Below, piece by piece: positions 1-7,180 of a stretch of DNA of 9,783 nt. The notes beneath the pieces were generated by a model. It was not told the origin of the DNA. It searched no databases and saw nothing but the letters and a program-made list of their open reading frames with translations. The position numbers were made by a program, and so were the translations under genes. Within the stretch, counting starts at the first letter, position 1. Each line of letters opens with the position of its first letter. The stretch comes from an uncultured Eubacteriales bacterium (GTDB lineage Bacteria > Bacillota > Clostridia > Christensenellales > Borkfalkiaceae). Location of the stretch: positions 1 to 9,783 of the forward strand of contig CACXDQ010000171.1 of NCBI GenBank assembly GCA_902766475.1, written 5' to 3'.

Positions 1-39
1 ATGTACACATACTCGAAGGCTAAATCATTCTGGAAATAA
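1..39 (+). CDS. Possible 3' end of an upstream gene (partial)
   Basis: Frame 1 is open from the first base to a TAA at 37-39 and would give the tail MYTYSKAKSFWK. The two other forward frames also stop soon (TAA at 21-23 and at 50-52), so the reading frame cannot be fixed from 39 bases. The place just before a permease pair is where a solute-binding protein gene usually sits in this operon type, but this tail has no family signature. The ATG at position 1 is probably an internal codon or chance. If real, the gap to the next gene is only 17 bases, which would fit an operon. Confidence 0.3.
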   Translation: MYTYSKAKSFWK

Positions 40-56
40 AAAATTCTTTTAACATC

Positions 57-977
57 ATGGAAGAAAAAAGATTTTCGCTCACGGGCAAGACCAAAAGTCT
101 GATATTCTATATCGTCTTTATGGCTTGGCCCGTGGCGCAATTCGCAATTTTTTACGTCGGTGTAAACTTCAACTCGTTACTTCTTGCGTTCAAGGATATA
201 AATCCGGAAAACTATTCCGAATTTACTTGGACGCTAAGCAATTTCACCACTTATTTCACCGACCCGACGCAACTCGAAATGTTAGGCGGAGCGGCACTCG
301 TGTCTTTAAGGGCGTATCTGACGTCGCTTTTAATAAGCGTGCCGCTCGCCTTGTTTTTCTCTTACTACATATTTAAGAGAATGCCCATGGCTTCGCTTTT
401 CAGGGTACTTCTCTTTATGCCGTCGATAATCGCAAGCATAGTTTTAGTCAAACTTTTCACGTATATTATGGACTACGCTTTGCCCGAAATACTCGGCTTT
501 TTCAAAATAGAGGACCCGATGTTTTTGTCGGCGAATTCCACGCATAAGTTCGGAACGGTAATGTTCTATACTATTTTCACGAGCTTCGGAACGACGGTAT
601 TGATGTATTCAAACAAGATGTCGACCATATCGCCCGAAATAATAGAGTCCGCTCACCTCGACGGGGCGGGAGCGCTAAGAGAATTTTTCCATATAGTTCT
701 CCCGATGGCTTTCCCCACGATCTCCGTATTCTTGATAACGGGCTTGGCGGGTTTATTTATCAACCAGTGGAACGTTTTCTCGTTCTACGGCACAACGCAG
801 TATGCGGATTTAAGATCTCTCGGCTACTGGATGTACCTCATGGTATATCAGAACAAGCAAAATCCGTCGGGGTGGTCGTCGCCTGCGGCGCTCGGTCTTA
901 TGCTTACCGCAGTTGCGATACCTTTGACGTTCACGGTCAGATACCTTTTAAACAGGTTCGGACCGAGCGAAGATTAG
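57..977 (+). CDS. Carbohydrate ABC transporter permease, UgpA/LplB (MalF-like) type
   Basis: This 306-residue membrane protein is the first of two channel subunits of a CUT1-type sugar importer. Hydrophobic segments lie at about residues 13-38, 78-105, 113-140, 164-184, 216-242 and 275-297, giving the usual six-helix layout with a lysine-rich cytoplasmic N-terminus. The EAA loop that docks on the ATPase is clear at residues 194-216: E197-S-A199, then D202-G-A-G205, then I-V-L-P216. Length is normal for the family. The ATG at 57 is the first standard start after an in-frame stop at 21-23, but no good Shine-Dalgarno lies before it, and GGAAA at 32-36 is too far away. The next permease starts 9 bases downstream, so the two are probably co-translated and form a heterodimer. 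Substrate cannot be told; oligosaccharides are typical. The family call is secure, the sugar is not. Confidence 0.93.
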   Translation: MEEKRFSLTGKTKSLIFYIVFMAWPVAQFAIFYVGVNFNSLLLAFKDINPENYSEFTWTLSNFTTYFTDPTQLEMLGGAALVSLRAYLTSLLISVPLALFFSYYIFKRMPMASLFRVLLFMPSIIASIVLVKLFTYIMDYALPEILGFFKIEDPMFLSANSTHKFGTVMFYTIFTSFGTTVLMYSNKMSTISPEIIESAHLDGAGALREFFHIVLPMAFPTISVFLITGLAGLFINQWNVFSFYGTTQYADLRSLGYWMYLMVYQNKQNPSGWSSPAALGLMLTAVAIPLTFTVRYLLNRFGPSED

Positions 978-982
978 GAGGG
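976..982 (+). promoter_or_regulatory. Ribosome binding site of the second permease
   Basis: AGGAGGG lies 4 bases before the ATG at 987 and overlaps the last two bases of the preceding TAG stop. A strong site overlapping the stop suggests translational coupling between the two permeases, which would keep the subunits at equal amounts. Confidence 0.85.
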
Positions 983-986
983 AATT

Positions 987-1925
987 ATGGCTTACGGAAA
1001 TAAACACGCAATAAAACCTTCCAAAGAAAGACACGACAAGATGTCGCCGCTTACCGTGGTGATGCTTGTTTTGCTGGCGATTTACGGAATTTTGCTCCTC
1101 TATATCCTGTATTGGGGCTTTATAACCTCGCTCAAAGAGCCGTGGTTTGAATTCGGTATAAACAAGCTCGGGCTTCCTTCCGACTGGTCTGACGGACATT
1201 ATCCTTTCAGAAATTACGTCACGGTATTCAATCATCTCGAGGCGACGCCGGGCATAAAAGTCGACGGCGTAACTCAGCTTCTGCACATAGGCTTTCCGCA
1301 AATGCTCTTAAATACGGTGCTATACTCGATAGGCGGTGCTTTTTTCAACACCCTCGTGCCGTGTATAACGTCATATTTATGCGCAAAATACCGTTATAAA
1401 TTCTCGAAAATAGTGTACGGCACCGTCCTCGTGGTAATGATGATACCCATCGTCGGCAGTCTTGCTTCCGAAGTGCAGATGGCGCAGAATTTCGGTCTTT
1501 ACGACAGCATTTTCGGTATGTGGATAATGAAAGCCAATTTCCTTGGGCTTTATTTTCTCGTTTTTTACGAGATGTTCAGATCTATGCCGGCGGCGCTTGG
1601 CGAGGCGGCGCAGATAGACGGCGCAGGAGATCTCGGCATAATGCTGAGGATCGCCATGCCGCTTGCGAAAAATACGTTTTTAACGGTGCTTTTGATAAAT
1701 TTCGTCGCACTGTGGAACGATTATCAGACGCCTCTCGTCTATCTTCCCACTCATCCCACGCTTGCCGATCAGATGTACTGGATACAGTCAAAATCGGGAG
1801 AGCTTAGCCCCACGCCCGTCAAGGTGGCGGCGGCTTATATACTCATTATCCCCACTTCGGCGCTGTTTATCGCCTTCCACAACAGATTGCTCGGCAATCT
1901 CACGATAGGCGGCGTAAAGGGTTGA
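987..1925 (+). CDS. Carbohydrate ABC transporter permease, UgpE/MalG type
   Basis: This 312-residue protein is the partner channel subunit. After a polar basic N-terminus (residues 1-20), hydrophobic segments lie at about 21-47, 104-132, 141-160, 183-199, 228-249 and 278-298. The EAA loop is at residues 204-225 (L-G-E206-A-A-Q-I-D211-G-A-G214, then I-A-M-P225). The C-terminus ends in LTIGGVKG, a tail very typical of MalG/UgpE subunits. The external loop between the first two helices (about residues 48-103) is the normal place for the family's large loop. The start is set by the AGGAGGG site 4 bases upstream. With the preceding gene it would form the membrane heterodimer of a sugar importer. 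No ATPase or binding-protein gene is visible in the window, so both must be encoded elsewhere, possibly just upstream for the binding protein. Confidence 0.94.
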   Translation: MAYGNKHAIKPSKERHDKMSPLTVVMLVLLAIYGILLLYILYWGFITSLKEPWFEFGINKLGLPSDWSDGHYPFRNYVTVFNHLEATPGIKVDGVTQLLHIGFPQMLLNTVLYSIGGAFFNTLVPCITSYLCAKYRYKFSKIVYGTVLVVMMIPIVGSLASEVQMAQNFGLYDSIFGMWIMKANFLGLYFLVFYEMFRSMPAALGEAAQIDGAGDLGIMLRIAMPLAKNTFLTVLLINFVALWNDYQTPLVYLPTHPTLADQMYWIQSKSGELSPTPVKVAAAYILIIPTSALFIAFHNRLLGNLTIGGVKG

Positions 1926-1974
1926 CAGACAACTTGCATAAAAATTTGCCAATATAAAAACAAAGAGGAAAATT
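1926..1974 (+). promoter_or_regulatory. AT-rich spacer with ribosome binding site before the large exported protein
   Basis: This 49-base gap separates the transporter pair from the exported genes. AGAGGAA at 1964-1970 is the ribosome binding site, 4 bases before the ATG at 1975. The rest is A-rich. A TTGACA at 1922-1927 and a TATAAA at 1953-1958 are 25 bases apart, too far for a standard sigma-A promoter, so no internal promoter is claimed. No stem followed by a T-run is present, so read-through from the permeases is expected. Confidence 0.6.
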
Positions 1975-4900
1975 ATGAAGAAAAAAACAAGACTTTTCAT
2001 TGTGCTTTCGATGTGTGCGGCTATCTCCGCGTCCGTCGCGGGCGTAACTGCGGCTATCGGCGCATATGCCGGCGAGACGTGGGAAACGACCGGGGTCGAG
2101 ATTTCCGATCATTACGATTTCGGCTCGACGTTCAACGTTCCCGATTACGTCCTTAAAGTCGGCGGAAGAAGTGCGCAAGCGTCGTTCAACGTTGAGTGTC
2201 CCGACGGCACGTCCACTGCGGATAAAAGCGTTTTGCTCGATAAGGCGGGCACTTATTCCGTCAGATACTTCGCGGATATCGACGGCGTAAGCTATTTCAA
2301 CGAATATGTTTTCGACGTCGATTACTTGAGCTACACCTATTTGAAAAAAGGCATAACTTCCGTCGATTACGGACATTATTCCAAATACGGTTCAAACAGC
2401 GACGGGCTTTTGGTTCGCCTTGCCGGCTCCGACGTGCTTACGTTTACAAAGCTCATTGACGTAAGGGATCTTACTCAAGAAAACCGCATAATTTCCGGTT
2501 TCATCACCCCCGACGAGAGGGGTGTGGCGGACTTCGATAAACTCACCGTTACGCTTACGGATTCGGTCGATCCGTCAATTTATTTTAAAGTGGATTATAA
2601 CCGTTGGAAGATAGCTCCCACTTCGGGCAAATCGGCTACGTTCGTCATGGCGGGCGGCAACGGTCAGGATATGGTCGGATATGAAGAGGGCAAAGGGCTT
2701 CACGTCAACGATGGTATAGGCGCTACGAACAGAATGACATGGATAGCTCAGTCTAACTACGACGCAAGGGGCAACGTTTCTTGGTCCGGTCCTACCGGCG
2801 ATTACGTTCCGGATAAAGATAATTTCTACGTTACGTTCGACAATGACGCAAAGAGAGTTTACAGTCAAGGCGTACTCGTGTCCGATCTCGATTCCGCAGA
2901 GTATTATAACAATCTCTGGTCGGGCTTTAAGAGCGGATACGTGAGGCTTTCCGTAAGCGCTTCGAGCTATGTCGGCGCAACCGCAAACTTCTGCATTACG
3001 CAGACTATTGCGATGGATAACCTTACCGACGATCTGTTTTTCGATTACGCAGAGCCTGAAATAACCGTTGATACCGAATACGATAATCTTCCCGAAGCAG
3101 CGATCGGCAAGGCTTATAAAATTCCTTCCGCCACCGCATACGACTATTATTCGGGCAACGTCGCGGTAAACGTCAAAGTGTGGTATAATTACGCTTCGTC
3201 TACGCCCGTTTCCGTAAACGTAAACGGCGATACGTTCACCCCGGACAGAAGCGGATACTATACGATAGAATATACGGCTTGCGACGCTTTCGGAAACGAA
3301 TGTGTAAAGACAATGAGCGTTCATGCCGGCGGAAATATAGCCCCCATCGACATAACGATTCCCGAAACGGCTGTCAAGGAGATAAAACTCGGTAACCTCG
3401 CCTTTGTTCCGTATCCCGAAATAACGGGCGGATCGGGCAATTACACCGTCAAGACGACAGCGTCTTTAAACGGCAACGTAACGGAGATCGAAAACGAATA
3501 TTTCAGACCGGAAACAGCCGGCGATTGGACGATAAGACACGTCGTAACCGACTATATCGGCAATTCCGCCGTCGCCGTGTATAAGCTTAAAGGTTTGGCT
3601 CACGACGATCCTGTTTTCGTAGACGATCTCGTTCTTCCCGCCGTATATATTGCGGGCGTAAAATACGTTCTTCCCGAAATATACGCAAATATTTATTCCA
3701 CGGGCAAGACCGAGCGCAAGCTCATGAAGGTCGACGTTACCGCAGACGGCACGACGTCGACGTATAACGCCGGCGACGAATTCATTCCCGAAGTTTCCGA
3801 AAACAAGCAGACTATAAACGTAAGGTATTATTACGGAGACGCTGAATACGGAAACTATGACGTTCCCGTTATAATAGCGAGAGACGGCAACACCGTTTAC
3901 GTTAAAAACTACTTCTACGGCGACGGCTTTACCATTGTCGACGACGTGTATATGGGTGAAACGCTGACGGGCATTGCGTTCGTCGCAAACGAGAGCAGTG
4001 AAAGAGTAGGGTGGACGTTCGCAAATCCTCAGCTTTCGGAGGGTTTCAATATAAAGCTTTTAAACTTCGGCAGCATAAGGTATAAGGCGCTCGAAATAAT
4101 TTTGAGAGACGCCGAATATCCCGACGTCGCCGTCGCTATGACGGTAGGTGTGGGAACGAGTAAAATAAAAGTCGAGAGCGGTAAATACCTCGTCGAATTG
4201 GACGGTAAAAACGTCAATTCCTCGGAATTTACATTAGGTTTTGAAAACTCGTCGTTCAAGCTTGACAACCTTGTCGTAACGACGGGGCAGACCATAGACG
4301 GAAAGCCGTTCAACGGTTTCGTTTCCAACAAGGTTTACGTTACGCTCAATATGTTGAACGCAAAAAAGGGTGCGGCTTATCAGCTCAAATCTATTACGGG
4401 CACCAACGTAACAAACAGAAACGTTGATACCGGATCTCCTACGCTCGCCGTCTTGGGCGACATCGGCGGAAGCTATGCCATAAATTCCGTTTACGTCCTC
4501 GCACCTGCTGTCGCAGCGGACACGTTCTCTCCCTATACGTCGTTGACCGTTACCGTAACCGTTTCCGTCAACGGTGAAGACGTGGTCGTCTCCGACGTCA
4601 ACGGAGTTAAGCTCGACGGCGTTGATGCCGACAGAGAATATACCATTTTGCTCGATAATTACGGCTATTATCAGATACTCTACTATGCGAGAGAAGTCGA
4701 CTGGACAAAGAGAAACAACGACAAGATATTTACCAACTACGTCGCCGTTATCGACGAGGAAGCTCCGGAAATAATATTTAAGTCGGGATACAAGACCACG
4801 GCTAAGGTCGGCGACGTCATCTCCTTCCCGACGTTTGCGGTAAAGGACAATATCTCGGGCAAAGATGAAATCACGATAACGAGATTCGTCCTCACCTCTC

Positions 4901-5040
4901 AGGGCAAGCTCCTCGAATTCAAAAACAAAGAAAATTCGATTAAGGTGGCTTACGAGGGCGTTTACAGATTCAGCGTGGTAGCTTACGATAAATTCGGCAA
5001 TATGTCTATCGAATTTATCTACGTTACCGTTACAAAGTGA
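1975..5040 (+). CDS. Large Sec-exported protein with Ig-like modules and probable jelly-roll (ConA/LamG-like) regions
   Basis: This 1021-residue protein has a signal peptide: MKKKTR, a hydrophobic core to about residue 29, then A30-Y-A32 as a type I cleavage site before G33. The mature chain is beta-rich, with many Y, N, D, T and V. Ig-like edge patterns of the form aG-x-Y-x-(I/V)-x-x-x-A-x-D-x-x-GN recur near residues 91-105, 425-441, 515-530 and 994-1009, with a degenerate copy at 895-907. The stretch at about 120-350, with its alternating strands, could be a LamG/ConA-like jelly roll, and a second such region may cover about 645-770. This fold call rests on composition and spacing only. 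I see no catalytic motif, LPXTG signal, SLH repeats or C-terminal membrane helix, so the protein is released or held non-covalently. Its position between importer and DUF4838 lipoprotein suggests a glycan-binding or scaffolding role, which is inference. The start is supported by the ribosome binding site and the signal peptide. Confidence 0.85.
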   Translation: MKKKTRLFIVLSMCAAISASVAGVTAAIGAYAGETWETTGVEISDHYDFGSTFNVPDYVLKVGGRSAQASFNVECPDGTSTADKSVLLDKAGTYSVRYFADIDGVSYFNEYVFDVDYLSYTYLKKGITSVDYGHYSKYGSNSDGLLVRLAGSDVLTFTKLIDVRDLTQENRIISGFITPDERGVADFDKLTVTLTDSVDPSIYFKVDYNRWKIAPTSGKSATFVMAGGNGQDMVGYEEGKGLHVNDGIGATNRMTWIAQSNYDARGNVSWSGPTGDYVPDKDNFYVTFDNDAKRVYSQGVLVSDLDSAEYYNNLWSGFKSGYVRLSVSASSYVGATANFCITQTIAMDNLTDDLFFDYAEPEITVDTEYDNLPEAAIGKAYKIPSATAYDYYSGNVAVNVKVWYNYASSTPVSVNVNGDTFTPDRSGYYTIEYTACDAFGNECVKTMSVHAGGNIAPIDITIPETAVKEIKLGNLAFVPYPEITGGSGNYTVKTTASLNGNVTEIENEYFRPETAGDWTIRHVVTDYIGNSAVAVYKLKGLAHDDPVFVDDLVLPAVYIAGVKYVLPEIYANIYSTGKTERKLMKVDVTADGTTSTYNAGDEFIPEVSENKQTINVRYYYGDAEYGNYDVPVIIARDGNTVYVKNYFYGDGFTIVDDVYMGETLTGIAFVANESSERVGWTFANPQLSEGFNIKLLNFGSIRYKALEIILRDAEYPDVAVAMTVGVGTSKIKVESGKYLVELDGKNVNSSEFTLGFENSSFKLDNLVVTTGQTIDGKPFNGFVSNKVYVTLNMLNAKKGAAYQLKSITGTNVTNRNVDTGSPTLAVLGDIGGSYAINSVYVLAPAVAADTFSPYTSLTVTVTVSVNGEDVVVSDVNGVKLDGVDADREYTILLDNYGYYQILYYAREVDWTKRNNDKIFTNYVAVIDEEAPEIIFKSGYKTTAKVGDVISFPTFAVKDNISGKDEITITRFVLTSQGKLLEFKNKENSIKVAYEGVYRFSVVAYDKFGNMSIEFIYVTVTK

Positions 5041-5044
5041 GGTG
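5039..5044 (+). promoter_or_regulatory. Ribosome binding site that sets the start of the DUF4838 lipoprotein
   Basis: GAGGTG overlaps the TGA stop (5038-5040) of the preceding gene. It sits 4 bases before the ATG at 5049 and selects it over an in-frame GTG at 5037, which lies upstream of the site and cannot use it. The overlap with the stop suggests translational coupling. Confidence 0.75.
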
Positions 5045-5048
5045 GAAT

Positions 5049-7166
5049 ATGAAAGTTAAAAAGATAATATCTACGCTGCTTGCGTTGTCGCTCGGCGCTA
5101 CGGTATTCGCTTCGTGCGGAAAAAGCGGCGGCGACGGCTCGGACAGCTCAAAAGAACAGACCCCTTCGCAAAATTACGACTGGATGAAGTATGACGACGC
5201 CTCGGTTATTTCCGACTTTGATCCGCATTTCGCCGAGGGAACTTTACACGACGTAAATATAGATTACGACGATCCGGCAGGGGCGTTCATAGTCGACAAA
5301 AAGACGGATTATAAGATAGTTGTGGGCGACGGCACAGCAACTCAGGCAAGCTCGTTCATAAACAAGATGATAATTCAGGCGACGGGCATCTCTTTGGTCA
5401 AAATCGACGAAATCGAGGCGACCGTAACCGCCGATTCAACATACGTTCTCTTGGGTTGCGACGATATTTTCAACGAGAAAGGGTTTGAAAAACCGTCTTA
5501 CGATAAGATAGGTATTGCGGGTTACACAATTAAGACATACGGTAAAAACGTATTTATCGAAGCTTATACTCAAAACGGCTATCAGATGGCGGCGCTTGCG
5601 TTTTTGAGGGCGGTTTTAGGCTATGATATGTTTGCGGGCGACTTGATCATCTTCGAGAGAGACGGCAAGATCCTCCCCAAAATGGATATTGTCGAGCGCC
5701 CCGATTACGACTATCGTCAGCAAGTAAACAACGTCGACGGCGAAACCGCTTATGGTTTAGGTTTCACCACAACTACGATGTTTATCAATACGGGTTCCGG
5801 TTGGGTACACAACGTGTGCGACTATACGCTTAAAAGCGATAGGGACGAACATCCCGGTTGGTATTCTGACGATCCGGCAAAGGCGCAGTCTTGCTTTACG
5901 GCGCACGGAAATAAGGAAGAATATGCGCTTATGGTCAACCGCTTTGCCGAACGCCTTATTTATTTCATAAACAACAACAGTAAGGATATAAACAACATTC
6001 TCATTTCTCAGATGGACGTCGCTCTCGGAAATACCGTATCACGTTGCCATTGCGACACTTGCGAAGCAAGCTACGCCTTCTATAACTCCATTGCGGGCGC
6101 AATGCTCATGCTTATAAACGACGTCGCAAAGATCGTGGGCGATTATCTCGACAGCGAACAGGCGATAGAGGACGGTTTCGAGCCCGACCACGAGCTCAAC
6201 ATCATAATGCTCGTTTACGGCGACGCGATAAACGCCCCCTCCAAAATCGAAAACGGCAATTACGTATTCGACGAAAACGGCAAGGGCGTGCCCGAGGTGG
6301 AACGCCGTTTCTGGCTCGATGAAAACGGAGAAGTGTATTACGAGGACGGCAAGACGGAAAGCGGCGAAGATAAACTTCTCGTCTGCGGCGAAAGGGTAGG
6401 TCTTATGTACGCTGCGGCTGCGGCAAGCTATATCTATTCTTTCTATGATCCCGTAAATTTAGTCTACAAAAACAGGGTAGACGCATGGAGCGGGCTCGGC
6501 GGTTCTTTCTACTTCTGGCTTTACGAGATAAGCTACTATCAATATTTATATCCGTATAACAGCTTTGATTCTTACGCCGAAAATATGAGGTATTTCAAGG
6601 ATCACGGCGGCAAGTATATGTACAGCGAAGGAACTTGGGAAAACCCCAACAACCCGGGTTTTGCCAAACTTAGAGATTACCTTGCATCAAAGCTTGAATT
6701 TGACGTAAATAACGATTACAATACTCTCGTCGACAGATACTTCAACTATTATTTCGACGACGCAAAAGACTATATGAGGCAGTTCTTTGAAGAAGTAGTC
6801 GCAAATCTTCGTCACTATGAATCTGAGATAGGCGGCGGCGTGCACAATTATAACGTCTCCAAAAAAGAATATTGGGAAGAGGGCAAATTGAGATCGTGGC
6901 TTGCGCTTTGCGATAAGGCTTACGCCGCAATAGAACATTATAAGGTTGACGATCCCGAAAAATACGAGGCACTTAAAAAACACATTCTCTGCGAAACTCT
7001 CTTCCCGAGATACGTTCTCTGTAACGATTATGCCGACTCTTTCAGCAACGACACCATTGTTGAAATGAGAAGAGAGTTTATGAATGACTTCTATGCTCTT
7101 CAGAACACCTCGCACCAGGAACATTTTACAATCGACGCAGTGTTCAGCTCGTGGAATCTTATCTGA
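5049..7166 (+). CDS. DUF4838-type lipoprotein, glycoside-hydrolase-like
   Basis: This 705-residue protein is probably a membrane-anchored surface protein. The signal peptide ends in V-F-A-S-C23, a type II (lipobox) cleavage site, followed by a G/S/D/K-rich linker to about residue 43. Residues 85-210 resemble the alpha/beta domain that precedes the barrel in GH67, GH20 and DUF4838 proteins (GYTIKTYGKNVFIEA, then A-L-A-F-L-R-A-V-L-G-Y). The DUF4838 core follows: H254 after a tryptophan, HPGWYS near 268-273, SCFTAHG at 281-287, S-Q-M-D323, and a C333-x-C335-x2-C338 cluster. The C-terminal part (about 447-630) has the family pattern of a Y-rich barrel end, a GG-x-Y-M-Y-S-E-G turn near 520-528 and a helical tail. 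Family members are found near carbohydrate genes, but no reaction is established that I can name, so hydrolase activity is inference. An acidic insert at about 403-444 looks unusual. The start at 5049 is chosen over a GTG at 5037 because of ribosome binding site position and the signal peptide. Confidence 0.82.
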   Translation: MKVKKIISTLLALSLGATVFASCGKSGGDGSDSSKEQTPSQNYDWMKYDDASVISDFDPHFAEGTLHDVNIDYDDPAGAFIVDKKTDYKIVVGDGTATQASSFINKMIIQATGISLVKIDEIEATVTADSTYVLLGCDDIFNEKGFEKPSYDKIGIAGYTIKTYGKNVFIEAYTQNGYQMAALAFLRAVLGYDMFAGDLIIFERDGKILPKMDIVERPDYDYRQQVNNVDGETAYGLGFTTTTMFINTGSGWVHNVCDYTLKSDRDEHPGWYSDDPAKAQSCFTAHGNKEEYALMVNRFAERLIYFINNNSKDINNILISQMDVALGNTVSRCHCDTCEASYAFYNSIAGAMLMLINDVAKIVGDYLDSEQAIEDGFEPDHELNIIMLVYGDAINAPSKIENGNYVFDENGKGVPEVERRFWLDENGEVYYEDGKTESGEDKLLVCGERVGLMYAAAAASYIYSFYDPVNLVYKNRVDAWSGLGGSFYFWLYEISYYQYLYPYNSFDSYAENMRYFKDHGGKYMYSEGTWENPNNPGFAKLRDYLASKLEFDVNNDYNTLVDRYFNYYFDDAKDYMRQFFEEVVANLRHYESEIGGGVHNYNVSKKEYWEEGKLRSWLALCDKAYAAIEHYKVDDPEKYEALKKHILCETLFPRYVLCNDYADSFSNDTIVEMRREFMNDFYALQNTSHQEHFTIDAVFSSWNLI

Positions 7167-7173
7167 GGGAGGA
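7167..7173 (+). promoter_or_regulatory. Ribosome binding site of the Big_2/beta-helix lipoprotein
   Basis: GGGAGGA directly follows the TGA stop (7164-7166) of the DUF4838 gene and lies 7 bases before the ATG at 7181. It supports that start and co-transcription with the upstream gene. Confidence 0.8.
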
Positions 7174-7180
7174 TGACTGT

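Noticed and set aside
1921..1933. Small inverted repeat GTTG/CAAC after the second permease
   Set aside because: The stem is only 4 pairs and is not followed by a T-run, so it is not a terminator.
1922..1958. TTGACA (1922-1927) and TATAAA (1953-1958) as an internal promoter
   Set aside because: The spacing is 25 bases where about 17 is needed, and no good -10 box lies at the right distance from TTGACA.
2575..3324. A 249-codon open frame on the - strand inside the large exported protein gene
   Set aside because: It lies wholly within a well-supported + strand gene with signal peptide and ribosome binding site. Its translation shows no domain, and it is explained by the codon bias of the sense strand.
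5037..5048. GTG at 5037 as the start of the DUF4838 gene
   Set aside because: The ribosome binding site GAGGTG lies after it, and starting at 5049 gives a normal lipoprotein signal peptide (MKVKKIIS).
6255..6380. DENG/YYEDGK segment as choline-binding cell-wall repeats
   Set aside because: Only two loose pieces are present, without the conserved GW pairs and 20-residue periodicity of that repeat family, and the segment sits inside the DUF4838 domain.
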